Shown here: positions 37,001 to 48,736 of the stretch, in pieces
Numbering within the stretch: the stretch's first letter is position 1
How the letters are laid out: each line of letters starts with the position of its first letter
Source: Spongospora subterranea f. sp. subterranea
Lineage: Eukaryota > Endomyxa: Phytomyxea > Phytomyxea > Plasmodiophorida
DNA: 64,000 bases
Assembly: GCA_049724395.1 (NCBI GenBank)
Contig: JAUGWO010000046.1
Coordinates: 124,001 to 188,000, forward strand
Direction of reading: 5' to 3'
Program-made: the position numbers and the translations under genes
The notes under the pieces: model-generated
What the model saw: the letters and a program-made list of their open reading frames with translations, nothing else
Told to the model about the DNA's origin: nothing
Database searches by the model: none

Positions 37001-37148
37001 TTCGGCCGCGAGTTCGTCAATCGGGGCGATAATAACGATCCACGAATCTGGAACCCAAACAATTGCGATTTCGGCAAAAAATAACAGGCTTTTTTGCGAT
37101 TACTCTCATCAAATGTCTTTATCCAAAACGCTATTTATTTCTGATTAA
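34083..37148 (+). CDS. AMPD: AMP deaminase
   Basis: Adenosine monophosphate deaminase: AMP to IMP plus ammonia, purine nucleotide cycle, cytosolic. After a divergent Ser-rich N-terminus (start at 34083 or 34122) come [19 protein letters not shown], the metal motif in [38 protein letters not shown] joined by an intron to [127 protein letters not shown] and [15 protein letters not shown]. Roughly ten short introns. The HxH, His and DD catalytic positions are all kept. The C-terminus runs about 50 residues past the usual end. Converges with CCDC77, 60 nt away. Confidence 0.93.
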
Positions 37149-37208
37149 TGTGATTCCAATGTATCTCAAAACAAAGCCCCGTTATTATTGTGTTCGTCAG
37201 TCAGTTAT

Positions 37209-38663
37209 TTATTCAGTATCCAAAAGCAACTCTAATCCCGAAAGTTTCGACTTCCTTTCGGTTAGGTTCATTGCTAGGATTTGTCTTGTAGTGTCGCGGT
37301 ATCGCTGCTTTAGGGTAGCTGCGTCCTTTCGGAGGCCAGCCATTTCCAGTCCATGTCGTCTTTCCAGTGCCTTGAACTTTGCCAGGAGCTTAGCGTACTT
37401 TGAATGGAGTGCCTCAATTTTATCGTCGTAGAGCTGCTGCGTGACCGCGTATTGTTCGCGAACCATTGCCAACTCTTCTTCCCGATCCATGGTCTGTTTT
37501 CGGAATTCAGAAGTGATTTCCTCACATCGGGCTTCTTCCCTTGTTTTCGCTTCCTGTTCATCAAAGATTTTAACTCGTCGCTGATATTATAACACTTCTT
37601 TTACCTCGATGGTTTTCTCCATGATTAATGTTTTCTGGTTTAATTCGTTGGTTGCAGCTGCTGTGGATTCTCGACTCTCATTCAACTGCTCCATCAAATC
37701 TCGACGCTCCTTCTGAAATTCGTGCTTCAATACCAAATATTCTACGAGAATGTTTCATTTCAGAGTCATTATTAGTGGAAAATCAGTATACCTTTCAGAG
37801 ATTGTCTATTGGATTTGATTAAATCGTCGACCTGCTTTTCTAAACTGCTGATCACGGCCTTATCTTCTGCTTTCGCAGCTTTTGTCTCTTCTATTTGAAT
37901 TCTCCTGTCTTCTCGATGCGCTTTTTCGCGTTCTTCACTTAGTTTCTCCTGATCATACGTTCAACGGGCATGTCGATCTGAGATGGATTTTCTCACCGTC
38001 CCAATCAGCCGCGTTCTCAACGATTCCACTGTTGCTTGCAGCTGCTCCACCGTTTTGTTGTTGGGAAGATAGATGGTTCGAATCACGTTGGTTGATGTGT
38101 GCGAACTCGGATCCCCATTCTGAAGACATACGGTCCTGGGCTTAGCGCCTCGGAAATAGGTTACTTCTTGGGTCACAGGTCGCGTCAACGCTAACAAATC
38201 CTGAATACGCCTACGATTCTCTACATCACGATCTGCAAGAGATTTTCAAACCATACATCATATTTAAAACTGGGCGAATAGTAAAATCAGAATTTCAGAA
38301 AAATCCTTCGTGTTGTGGTCGTTGATGGTTAAACCTTTGTACCTCGAAGTTCTTGATTCTCGGAGGTAATTTTCAAAAGATGTTCTCGTTCGTCAAAGAG
38401 ATAAAAATGGGAATCGCTTAATGCTTTTTGCAGCTCTGAGACCTGCTCTGCCTTTTTCGCTGTTTCCAACCGAGATTTTTGCAATTCGACGTGATGTATG
38501 TCAACGTCGTCCAAGCGTCGTATCATATTTAGTCGTTCCTCGTCAAATGCATCTTTGAATCACAGACCCTTTAGGGTGAATTTGAATAGCACCCAATATA
38601 TATTTCCTAACCGGCTAATCTACTGTAGTAGGTAAGCAGGTGTTTGATTTTCAGCAAACGCAT
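37209..38663 (-). CDS. CCDC77: CCDC77 orthologue (centriolar/basal-body coiled coil)
   Basis: Coiled-coil protein matching CCDC77, a centrosome/basal-body component in ciliated species. Exon 1 (MRLLKIKHLLTYYSRLA, ATG at 38663) joins in frame across GTTAGG...AAAG to DAFDEERLNMIRRLDDVDIH. Next come ELQKALSDSHFYLFDEREHL (human: ELQKALSDMQVYLFQEREHV), RRRIQDLLALTRPVTQEVTY with FRGAKPRTVCLQNGD, and near the end YAKLLAKFKALERRHGLEMA. The stop is TAA at 37209. About five introns. Probably intact. Together with kinesin-9, IQCH and TRIM37 it supports a centriole-bearing organism. Confidence 0.8.
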
Positions 38664-38749
38664 GTTCATGATGCAGCTCCTGACTCACTGGCGACATTTG
38701 CTCAGTAAATGTTGACAAGCGATATGAATTGGAGCAAAACCAGCCGGGC

Positions 38750-38766
38750 TCTCTCTCTCTCTCTCG
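38750..38766. repeat. (CT)n microsatellite
   Basis: Short run of ct dinucleotides between CCDC77 and the next minus-strand gene. Too short for anything further. Confidence 0.8.
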
Positions 38767-38962
38767 TCACAGGTCAACATCATTAAGATGACACTCACCC
38801 ATTCCTAACACCCAACTGGGGACCTATTTCAGTAATCAATCAAGCAACACTATGTCAAGGTTCAGTCAAATATTGTCAGAATCATTTTGGTTTGCCAAGA
38901 GTCGCCAAACTGGTATTCGCCCATTATAAGTTGCAATAAACTGTTTTTTTTTTACTATTATA

Positions 38963-40508
38963 CTACGACGTTATCTCCCTGTCCATATCCAATATTTCTT
39001 TGATAGCGTTTTCAGCGAGTAACTCCACGTTGCCGAATTCAGGATTTCGCAAAAGCAAGCATTGCCCGCGCACCGTGCAAAGTCGCACTGATCACACACG
39101 AGCATTACCGTAATGGATCCACGTGATTCACGTACTTGTCCATACCAGAAAACTCTATTTCTGCCTGTAAAGCCTGTTTTGTTTCGTAGACAGCATCCTT
39201 TCAAGTTGCGCACTCAACGATTCTTCGATTTCCTTTGTTCGCAAAAATTCCAGATTAGCTTGGTTCAACGCCTGGGATCGTTCTTCATTTAGCCACTGTT
39301 GAATTATTTAGACTGTTGACTCAATTTGTTTGCTTGAATACATGTGTACATGTCTGCATTGCGGCTTCAGAAACAGGCGGTGATATGCTAGCAGCTAAAG
39401 GCAACGGTAACAATGAAACCTAGGTCAACGTCAGTGGACCATATCTTCACTTCGACATATCACCTGTTGTTTTGGCTCAATGCCATGTATGATTGGATCT
39501 GTAAGTTTGACAGTCCCGATTTTTTCCTGCTGATTGGAATTCCCAGTTTCGACGTTCTCCTCTTTTTTCTGAGGCTTGACACATCTATACACAGTGCATT
39601 CAGGGTTATAGTATTGCTGAGATCAGGAGTTTCCCTACAACTCTGCGCATGGTTCAGGGATTTTTTGTTGTAAAATCGGCTGTCCATCAATCGTTCCAGA
39701 CGTGCTTAAATGAACGTTGCTCATGGAGTAGCGCATTACTGTTAAGTATCACAGGACTTACTTATTCCCTCCTGTCGAACTAACGAAGATCTGACGAGGA
39801 ATAGGAAGCAGCTCATTGCTGTTTTCTTGTTCACCGACAGCGATTTGTTTCGGAACCGGTTTCTGTAATAGCGGAGCTGTCGCCATAAGCGTTGATGATG
39901 CTGATGATCTTTTCACAAACTTCGCCGGGGGTGAGCTTCTGCATCTGGTAAACAAATCGTCATGCATGCTGTCATATTTCTGAGTGGTAGGCCATACTCA
40001 AGCAACGGGTTTGATGAGTGGACCTTCAAATGACCATCTGCTTCTGGATTTTGGCGAAATGCCAAATCAGTTTCACCTTGAAAGATCATTTTTTGATTGC
40101 AGCTTTTGTCGTCCTTTGTATCCATCGGTACAGCATCAAACGATAAATTTTGTCTGTTGCCGAACGTAAGATTTTTACATTCTTGACTATTGAGGTCATG
40201 TTAGCTGGGAGGGCAACTGGCTAAACCTTATCGCTGCAGTTACTTTACAGGTCTTCGAGGAGCCATGCTTTTCTCAATTGTAGGAACAAACTCGACTCCC
40301 GAGCCATAGTCCCTGCATATCATGGTCGACCAAAGCATATGGTGCGTAATTATTGTCAATTTTACAATAAATCAAACTCTTTCTCCATCTTTTTCAAAGG
40401 AATAACATTTGATTCCTCTCGTGGTCGTTTACTTGTCGCTGCCGCCCCTCTCCATTCCGTTATTTTTGGCCCATCCACAACGCCACCGTTCTCGCCCGTA
40501 TCATTCAT
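38963..40508 (-). CDS. Unidentified intron-rich protein
   Basis: Series of minus-strand exons consistent with one gene: MNDTGENGGVVDGPKITEWR and SKRPREESNVIPLKKMEKEF (ATG 40508); YGSGVEFVPTIEKSMAPRRP; GETDLAFRQNPEADGHLK joined across an 80-nt intron to MQKLTPGEVCEKIISIINAY; RSSLVRQEGISK; ECTVYRCVKPQKKEENVETG and VKLTDPIIHGIEPKQQ; the coiled-coil exon WLNEERSQALNQANLEFLRT; YETKQALQAEIEFSGMDKYV; and a last piece LAENAIKEILDMDREITS ending at 38963. Some junctions are guesses. The basic N-terminus and coiled-coil C-terminus resemble kinetochore or spindle components in layout only. No family assigned. Confidence 0.45.
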
Positions 40509-41113
40509 CGTGGTGATATCAAATAATGTCAGATTAATGAGTATCGTATTGAATTAAAGTGATGATCATGTCAAGTAACGATACTGACAGCAATAGTGAT
40601 TGCAGATCCACAGACATTATCTCACTACACAGGTCATATCTACGTACAGTAATCAATCTGCCATGCACATTCTCATGTTTCTAACAGCACTCGGCAACAG
40701 TCACTCTGTATAACTGTGACCATTTCGGTGCACCGTCGGGACAACCGCCTGCCGTAACTGCATCATGTTGCAGGGATGGCAGATCTGTTCCACTAGTTTC
40801 ACTTTTAAATGTTTTTCGTGGCTGGCTCACTTATAGCGTACGACGCTGAGTGTGGGGATAATCCTAAGGAGCCGTCGTCAATTCGTTCGACGAGAGGGTT
40901 TGCTTCCGCAGTTGTTTTGCTTTGCAAACAAAATATCGATATGCCACCATTGAAAATAGCTTTTAAATAAACCTGGTAATCCCAGTCAACACTAATTTGT
41001 TTTACGATTTTGGTATAATTCGGTTTTGCAAACGATAATGACTGAATACAGCAACGCACCCAAGAGGTTGCCAGTTTTTTGAATATAACTGCAGTTGCTT
41101 TATCGCATCAAAA

Positions 41114-42511
41114 ATGCCCCATCGTGACGATATGTGCAGATTCATCGAAAGTGCACGCGACATATTCACAATATCAGTCATGAACCAGGTGGTTGATCAA
41201 GCTATAAATTTATCGAAAAACGAGGACGATGAATATGAAGATGATACAGAGAATTTTTCACATGAGCGAAATTCCAGCGACGAAGGAGCTCATCCTACAT
41301 TAGGTACAAGTGGCTTTTCAATCGCAATATGCCTACAGCAGTAGGATTCATTGTAGTTTTAGAATATGAGAAGACCCCAACAGAACCTGAGCCTGAGAAG
41401 ATCACCACAACCGACAATATTAGGGCAGGCGGTAAACCGCAGGCCGAGGACGCTCGTGTAAATTGTAGTAGATCGAATATCCACATTTTCCAACGATTAC
41501 TCATTCACCAAAGTAGATGCGAGAGATGAAGGGAAGATTGTTCTTCCTGAAAAGGACAATTTGACGCCTTCTGTTGTTTCCGAGAAGGTCACGATGGCTG
41601 ACGTGGTTGAGGACGTCATCATCAATTTCTTGGATCCGAATGTCCTACGACATAAGATCGCATTACTTCATGAGCAAATTGAAATATCCAATCGCCAGAT
41701 TCACCAGTTGCAGCTGATAAATAGAAAACTAATTCAGAAGGCCAAGGTTAGATGGCAACAACATTCTTGATCCCACGCTAATGGAACACCATAGGATATG
41801 AATCGTTCAGTTGATGAGATTATCGCCACAGTTCGATCGGATAGTGATATGCCGGCAACAACTCCCAGAAACAGAGCGGACGGTAGAATCTACTGTCTTT
41901 AAATCAATTGGCATTGATTGACCCATTGCCTACTTTAAGTACTTCAGAATGAGATCATCAATCTGAAGAAGTCAATCGAAGTCTGCAGTCGCCAAATCAA
42001 AGCAGATCAGGAAACAGTTACGAGGTATGTCTTTTGAAAGGTTGTATTTCCTCAACTGATGATATATGTTAGAAATTCAATTGATGTCTGCCTGAGCTTG
42101 GAAAACCATCTAGAAAAACTGCAAATTGAAAGACACAACCTTGAGAAGAAATATATATCAGTGGAAAATGTGAACAAGATTAGTACTTATAAGCCAATAT
42201 TTGTTGAGAATTTTCCTTAGGAGGTGAAAGTAAGAGAAAAAAGAATTGCTGCTCTAACGCAGAGTCTTGAGAGCAATATCCTATTAGAGCTCAGCCATAC
42301 TTTACAAAGGAATCGGGTATGGTCTAACCATATTTTCTGATGATCACTCTGTTTAGAATATTGCAATTAGGGAATTCTGCAGAGGAAGCAACTGCGGCAG
42401 CAAAACGACCAAGAACTAATCAATAAAAATCTCGAATTGATCGACAAGGCGGCGGCCAGGAAATCAGTCTTAACGGACCTTATGAAAGAGAATTATCTGG
42501 ACGAAAGCTAA
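41114..42511 (+). CDS. Coiled-coil protein, several short exons, unidentified
   Basis: Plus-strand gene beginning MPHRDDMCRFIESARDIFTI with an acidic stretch (NEDDEYEDDTE), a linker (EYEKTPTEPEPEK), then a helix VTMADVVEDVIINFLDPNVL and a coiled coil LLHEQIEISNRQIHQLQLIN. Later exons continue the coil: DMNRSVDEIIATVRSDS, NEIINLKKSIEVCSRQIKAD, LENHLEKLQIERHNLEKKYI, EVKVREKRIAALTQSLESNI, QLRQQNDQELINKNLELIDK, ending MKENYLDES-stop at 42509-42511. Introns of about 45-65 nt. The layout resembles small axonemal or tethering CCDC proteins, but I cannot name it. Confidence 0.55.
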
Positions 42512-43408
42512 TACACATAACAATTTTTGATTAATTCTCTTGTTGTAAACCAGAAGCAAGTGACTAAAAAGAGCGCGTCCCATCGACGATGATCATCAAC
42601 TTAGAACGAGACACAATCAGTCTCTATCCGACCGGTAAATTTCTTCTCTCAGGGAATATGTTTTGGCCGCCTCGAATATCCATCGTAAGAGTGCAACTGG
42701 TTTGGTCCAAATAGTGCACATTTCGCCTTTACATTATGGAGTTCCAAGTAGACCGGAAGATTTTCTCTCGTGTGATGATCCGATTCATCATACGCTCCCA
42801 TTCCCAAGTCATGCCACCAATACCTCCATCAACACGATCACGAACAACTGCATAAACCTTGTTCAAAAGAGTTCAATACCTGCTTGGCTTTATCTGAGAG
42901 TATTCGATTGCGAGTATTACTATCCAAATATCGGTCCAAGAAAATAGTCCCGAATCATTACAACGAGAATTAAACGGGTTGTGAGGTCTAAGGAGCTCAA
43001 GATGTGCTCAAGTCTTGAATCAACAACTCGCCCATCTTTCAAAGCGAGCTGCGCGTTATGATTGGACAAAAAATAAATTTATACAGTGGACAGGAGAGAA
43101 TATGACTACCACATCATCCCTTAAAAATGAAAATTGAGAAACAACATGAGAAATGATCACAGGACGACGTGGACAACTGATGGCGTCGCACGTGATGATG
43201 TGCAGAGTGCAGGCCGAGAGTGGTCAGGTTGTTCAGCCTTCGGGACCAAGTTTGATCAGTGGTAACATATTTTTGTGCGAACTAAAGTTGTCGCAGCCCG
43301 GAACTGGGTACACAGTAGTACAGTAGTGGGAACGCGCACTTAAAACTTGACTGCGATTTTTATTGTCATTGCAACAACTATTGCAACTTTCTCTATAGTT
43401 AGGGCGTT
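42512..43408. other. Intergenic stretch, no supported gene
   Basis: One open frame (42663-42947) carries no recognisable motif; it may be an exon of an unseen gene. The GTAC-type word acacagtagtacagtagtgg lies at about 43310-43330, just upstream of the next gene's start. Confidence 0.4.
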
Positions 43409-44446
43409 ATGAATCTAGTGCTGCTACTTTTTGCGGCCATAATCTCTCAACGCATTGCCAATGCGTCAGTATTGGTTTGGAACCCATTGAAATTGTTTTC
43501 ACGATATCCGTCTTTTATTCAATCCGCAAGTTCTGATGAAGTGGCATGTGTATTGGAAGCTTTTACCGGAGAGTCATGTTCAACAAAGGTAGTTTATTAA
43601 TAGGTTTTTTATATACAAGTTTTGACTTTGTGCATAGAGTGACGTGGTCGACGAATTTATATTTTCCGACAGCAGGAACAAGTCAGGTTCAAGAGCTGTC
43701 GTAGCATTTTTTGCTCCGTCGGATTATAAACATACTACTGCATTCGCTCAATTAACCGGGGCCTATTCAATTAAAGGCATGAGATTCTGGTAAATTCTGT
43801 TTATTTGAATATTAACGTTATGTTCCTGCTCAGAAGCCGATTCGCTGTTTAATCTTATTCAGTCATCAGAGACTGTAACGGAAATTTCGTTTGGAACGAT
43901 CCCGGATACATTTGCTAAATCTCGAGACCGTTTTGATGTGGTAGAAGTTGATTTGAACTATTTAAATGTTGGTGGATTGTATTGCAAAAAAAAGTTTGTT
44001 GCTCGCCTAATGCCTTCGACAGGATTTAATGTGGCCGATTCAAGGAGACAAGGTCGTTTTTTTCAGTGTGAGAGGGGATCATTTTGAAAATCAGAACTTG
44101 TTCCGTTTTACGCAAGATGTTGCTAAGAGATACTCGAATAACTACGTTGGCTTGATCAACGTTGCGGATGGACATCGCCCGAAGTCATGGGTTGCTCTTG
44201 CAGACCAAACCGAGGTATATCATTCAAGGCATACGCAAATTATGTCTCATAACTAACGAATTTATTTAGTCAGAAAACGGTTCGGATCCTGCTCCTTCGG
44301 ATTATATTACTTGGGAAATACTGGTCGGGCTCATATTAACTGCCTTGTTCTTCGGAATCACAGCGTGTTTTTTGGGACTTCTTGACGGCATCGAAACCCC
44401 TCTTCGATTCCCACGTCAACCGTTCGATGTCTCTAAAGAATACTAA
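43409..44446 (+). CDS. Type I membrane protein, Voa1/ATP6AP1/Big1-like
   Basis: A secretory-pathway membrane protein. The N-terminus MNLVLLLFAAIISQRIANAS is a signal peptide. The lumenal part contains SRAVVAFFAPSDYKHTTAFA, ETVTEISFGTIPDTF and GDKVVFFSVRGDHFENQNLF, separated by short introns. After TWEILVGLILTALFFGITAC (one membrane helix) the short tail is LLDGIETPLRFPRQPFDVSK, ending TAA at 44444-44446. One lumenal domain, one late helix and a short tail is the layout of V-ATPase accessory proteins (Voa1, ATP6AP1) and Big1; the helix-tail block is the best match. In that case it would help V0 assembly in the ER. Family assignment is tentative. Confidence 0.5.
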
Positions 44447-44484
44447 ACAATGAGCGAGTTGTTGTGATAGACTTGACAGACCAG

Positions 44485-45063
44485 TTATCTGAAGTAGCAT
44501 CCCCTTGGTTGAGATCGCTTTTTCGATAGAGAATGCGGTTTGCGCGTTCTAAATTCAAGAGAGTCTTTTGGCGATCTTGGTTGAAACATGAAGTCCTCGT
44601 AGTCAAACATATTTACTGGAAGAGTGCTATGACAGTCTAATTGACAAGAAGTTGTGGTATCGTAAGTTGGGTACGCATAGTCGAGTGTCTTGGGAGGCAC
44701 CCTTATCGAGTACCTTGAAGGCTGAGTAGACGAGGACTTTGACAGAGGAGCTTGACGCTCTTCCGTAATGCTTCCAAAGTCTATATCTTCTGGAACCATG
44801 ATTGCAGCACTAATGTTGCGATTGATCGAGATGGGTGAGGGTGCCGGTAACATTGAAGGAAACTTGTTTCCATATAATTTTTCTGATGATGCGGTTTCGT
44901 TTTTTGAAGGGAAAACTAATCTGTTGGAGACTGTTTGTAATGGACTCTTCCTTTCAGGTCTTTTTCCAGTCCGACGTCGTTTCTTTGGAGTCGTCAATTC
45001 GGTATCAATTTTAAGAGAATCATTAAAGCCTTCAACCATTTTGAGTAATGTTGCTTGAGCCAT
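44485..45063 (-). CDS. Single-exon protein with nuclear localisation signal, unidentified
   Basis: Intronless 192-codon frame from ATG 45063 to TAA 44485. It opens MAQATLLKMVEGFNDSLKID, followed by a bipartite-looking basic signal TPKKRRRTGKRPERK. The remainder is Ser/Pro/Thr-rich and predicted disordered, with SISINRNISAAI- and YSIRVPPKTLDYAY-type patches. Many SP/TP sites suggest kinase regulation. It converges with the Voa1-like gene, 38 nt apart. No family recognised. Confidence 0.6.
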   Translation of the reverse strand: MAQATLLKMVEGFNDSLKIDTELTTPKKRRRTGKRPERKSPLQTVSNRLVFPSKNETASSEKLYGNKFPSMLPAPSPISINRNISAAIMVPEDIDFGSITEERQAPLSKSSSTQPSRYSIRVPPKTLDYAYPTYDTTTSCQLDCHSTLPVNMFDYEDFMFQPRSPKDSLEFRTRKPHSLSKKRSQPRGCYFR

Positions 45064-45978
45064 CTTTTTATATGCTTTATATCCGCGTCTCAGAAACCAT
45101 CAGGGGCAAAACTAGGAGCTTACTTCCGTTTTCGTATTCTGGGAGCAGTTTGTACGGGATTTTCATAGTGTTTTCCGCTGATATGCTCTGCTTAGAGCAT
45201 GTTTTCTGATTCGAAAGCCTGAAATCGAAGCGTGTTGAACTTTTTTTCAGCGCAAGCTATTATTAATTTCTCACACTTTTGCTTTTGGGCATGTTTCGCA
45301 AATAGGTTGTCATCGCGCTGCTGCTCAACCTGTATTTCCCCATTCCTGTCTAAAACGGCGCTTGGTCAGTGTTTAAGAGCATTGCGGGGTACATCAACCT
45401 TTAATAATTGTCTTTGAGCGGACAGCGTTGGCAAATATCCCTGAGCGCATTGTGCTGGCAATGGGTATGTTTTACCCGATATATAAATCAACGCGGCTAT
45501 ACAATCAGCGACTGTTGATTATTGCGACTAGTAATGATAGACACGATAGCGTTTCCCTGATCCCAACTGTTACCCAACTCATTACTGTGTCGCTCGCTTC
45601 CACAGTCCCTTCTTCTCATAACGGGATACCCGATACTGCATTGGCTGATAGTTCTGGAAGAGTCCCACCATCAAAAGGATCTCGCCTTCCTTTGGCAAAT
45701 GGATGGCAGTAACGGACCGGTATCAGGTCTTCGCAGCATTTAAATACCAATTTATTGACGATATTTTCACTGGAGATTTTGCTTGTAGCATCACAAACTG
45801 TCACTAATTCCCCTTTTTATGCGTCGGAGCGATTACTCTTCAGACTTGTTCCGCATACTTCAAGAACTCCTCGAGCTCAGCAGTTAAACACGCGTCGTCT
45901 GTCAATTCAGTCGACAGATGCGACGCGACACGGACTTGATAATCATTAAAGCCGTCAGTCGAAAAAATCGTCAGCTTA
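45064..45978. other. Intergenic stretch upstream of the carrier gene
   Basis: No convincing gene. Short plus-strand frames (45232-45417, 45428-45712, 45755-45949) lack motifs. It likely holds the divergent promoters of the NLS-bearing gene and the mitochondrial carrier. Confidence 0.4.
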
Positions 45979-47287
45979 ATGGGAGATGTGCACCCTTTGA
46001 AAGGTTCGGGCAAATCGAAACATCCGCTCGTTCACGTCCTGGCTGGGTGCTCCAGTGGAATTGCTGGGGCAATTCTTTTACAAGTAACAATGGTTTGTGT
46101 TTTTCTACCGGGTTTTGCTAAAGCGGTAATAGCCGCTGGATGTGGTTAAGACGACAATGATCGGCACGTTCCGTTCAGACAGCAGACACCCAATTGTGTT
46201 CACCAGATCCATTGATGCAGCAAAATATGTGGCGCGTAGCCAAGGTGTTTTTGGGTCAGTTTCCCCAAATAAACTGTTAAATCAACATTTATTCCTGTTC
46301 GTTCAGACTGTGGCGTGGCTTAGTGCCGTCTGTGGCTCGAGTGTCTTTTGGTGCTGGAATGTATTTTGGAATACTCAACCTAACATTGATTAATAATGAT
46401 AACGGTACTCCTACTAAGCAGGTATCTTCTCAAAGCACTTGTTTAGTGAGCGCTCAACTCCTGTAAAGAGTGCCGCCTTCTCTGGAGCGCTGGCGCGAAC
46501 TATATCAGCTATTGTTGCAAGCCCATTAACTTTGATTAAAACCCGTTTTGAGGCAACTGCGTTAACTTCCCAGGAGTACAAAGGCGTAATTGATGCTGGT
46601 TTAAAAATCGCAAAGAATGAAGGATGGAAGGGTCTATATTCTGGTTGGTTCTGATCAATTGAATTCATATTATCCTCTATTCTTATAGGTTTTTTCAGGG
46701 CTCATACCGACCCTCATCAGGGATGTTCCCTATTCGTCAATCAATGTCCTTATTTTCACTCAAGTGAAGCCCGTTATTCTTCGTATGCAATCGCACCATG
46801 CTGTCATTCATTTTTTTCATATGATATTATTAGAGTACGTGGCTGAATCGCATGCTGCCAGCACCATTTTATCGGGAATAATATCTGGGTAGTCTTGGAA
46901 CAGCAGTTACGCATCGTAGGCAGCGTGTTCAAATCCAACTGTTTCGCCATTGACCAGGTCTTCCTTAGCTATGGATGTAGTTCGAACACGGATGCAGGTA
47001 GGTGTCGCTGAAGCGTTGTTACTTATTAGGTTGTTATCTTACCTGCGACATAGCTTCAACAAACAAATCCCGGGTTGCTTAAGGCCCTTTCAAGGTTGTT
47101 CACCGAAGACGGCATTCGAGGGCTGTTTAAAGGAGTTGTTCCTCGCTTGGTTAAACGGGGATTATCGAACGCTATGACATGGTCTTTATGCATTCCTCTA
47201 ATGTTGCAATTTTTCTGACCGGTTTTGGTTCTCCGTAGGACAATCTACGAAGAGGTTGTAGCGCTTCATAAGCGGTATAATACATAG
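45979..47287 (+). CDS. HEM25: Mitochondrial glycine carrier, SLC25A38/Hem25 type
   Basis: Mitochondrial carrier of the SLC25A38/Hem25 type, importing glycine for haem synthesis. Exon 1 (MGDVHPLKGSGKSKHPLVH; GCSSGIAGAILLQ) joins in frame to the first carrier signature PLDVVKTTM. Then come GLVPSVARVSFGAGMYFGIL, the second repeat with SPLTLIKTRFEA and EGWKGLYSGW, GLIPTLIRDVPYSSINVLIF, and the third repeat with DVVRTRMQ, DGIRGLFKGVVPRLVKRGLS. The last exon gives NAMTWTIYEEVVALHKRYNT, ending TAG at 47285-47287 and matching the human end AMAWTVYEEM. Three PxDxxK/R-type signatures are recognisable. The junction near 46.40-46.44 kb is unresolved: simple GT-AG choices there give the wrong frame, or an implausibly short 17-nt intron. 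Confidence 0.85.
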
Positions 47288-47497
47288 CGCATTCTGAGAT
47301 ATGATGTAAGGAGTTTTTGCTCTATTTAGTTACTATATGATAACCACGCCAATTTCACCCGGTGCTGTGCTGCTGTTCATAATATCAGTGATAATCCTAC
47401 CAGACATATCACATAGCAGCAAGGCATGTTCAGAATGGAGGTTTTGAGTACTGGGTAGCAAGACATAATTTCTTTGCGTTTATACATTCAGATGTTA

Positions 47498-48349
47498 CTA
47501 GGTTTCTGAGATCATCGATGTTGCTGGGCCAAACAATCCCTCAAGTAGCATTTGTTCGATCTCGTGGGCGACCCCATCTTTGTTGTTATCAAACCTGGTC
47601 ACCTTTTTAGCGGCTGCTTTAGTCTCTTTGTATCCGTTTGCCATGGCCATCCCCATTCCTGCAAACTGGAGGAATTCAATGTCGTTCCATCCATCGCCGA
47701 ATGCGACAATGTTCTCACTTGGTATCTGCAGATAAGCAGACAATTTCTGTAGACCTGCCCCTTTATGTACATCTGGAGCGAGACACTCCACAAAGAATTC
47801 GCCACGAATAATTTGAAGCTGATCGGCAAACATCACCTTTAACTGTTCGGTGACAGTTTTAGTATCAGTAGTCATGACTACGATTTTGCAAGGTTTCTTA
47901 TTCGGGATATTGGCGTAGTCTTCAACGTAGTTGAATACAGCCGCAGTTTGTGCTTGGTATCTTTGAACGAGGGCGTTGTGCTCATCCGAAAGAGGCTTTA
48001 CATGGACAAGTTCGTTGTCGTAATAGTTAAGATAGTGGCGGTTTTCATTGGCGTAGTCGATAATGGTTGTAATATGATGCTCAGGAACGGGATTTATGAA
48101 AACGACCTTGCGATCAAAATTTCTAGGGGCAACAATGTGTGCTCCGTTATAAGAAACAATATGCAGATCCAAGCCTAGAGTCTTTTCAACAAGTTCGGCA
48201 CAGAATGTGGATCGCCCTGTGCAAAGAGCGACCAGAGCGCCAGTTTCAGTCACCCTACGGACGGCGTCAATTGTTCTCTGCGATACTTCATGGTTGCTGT
48301 TCATCAACGTTCCATCAATATCCACGGCTAATAAACAATATTTCGCCAT
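47498..48349 (-). CDS. Cof-type HAD-superfamily phosphatase
   Basis: Intronless gene of about 283 codons, from ATG 48349 (MAKYCLLAVDIDGTL) to 47498. A haloacid-dehalogenase class IIB (Cof/YidA) phosphatase that usually hydrolyses sugar phosphates or related metabolites. Motif I is DIDGTLMNS (both Asp present), motif II LVALCTGRS, motif III Lys in DVHKGAGLQKL, motif IV VAFGDGWNDIEFL. The length fits the family (260-290). The catalytic set is complete. Lack of introns among intron-rich neighbours, and a family largely bacterial in distribution, make old transfer from bacteria possible; codon use does not obviously stand out by eye. Confidence 0.88.
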   Translation of the reverse strand: MAKYCLLAVDIDGTLMNSNHEVSQRTIDAVRRVTETGALVALCTGRSTFCAELVEKTLGLDLHIVSYNGAHIVAPRNFDRKVVFINPVPEHHITTIIDYANENRHYLNYYDNELVHVKPLSDEHNALVQRYQAQTAAVFNYVEDYANIPNKKPCKIVVMTTDTKTVTEQLKVMFADQLQIIRGEFFVECLAPDVHKGAGLQKLSAYLQIPSENIVAFGDGWNDIEFLQFAGMGMAMANGYKETKAAAKKVTRFDNNKDGVAHEIEQMLLEGLFGPATSMISET

Positions 48350-48736
48350 CGCCAACAAGCACAAGTTTGGAAACGCTTGCTGATTGCCGTCGAATACGCC
48401 CGATCAATTACTTTCTACTCCTAGTCACGAGGTGTCTTTGATGTCGTCCTGACTGCGTGAAGCCAAGAGCTTTCCCCGACCCGGGTGTCAACTGTGTGCA
48501 AACGGTCCATACACTGCCGAAAAACCTGGCAAGAAAGCGGATGCTCAAAATAGTCGGCAGGGCTTCAGGACACGTCTGTCATTTTTTTAATCGCTCGAAA
48601 TTTTCCCTGAATGGCTTGAATCGCGGCGCCACAAAGTCCATAATTTGCAGTTGCCTCGATAACGGAATAGTTCCATCGTGACCGGAACCACAGCACACAA
48701 GTCTTGGAAGCTACTGGAAATTTATAAGAACAAGAA

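Noticed and set aside
38750-38766. (CT)n tract as a regulatory element
   Set aside because: Too short and without context to claim more than a microsatellite.
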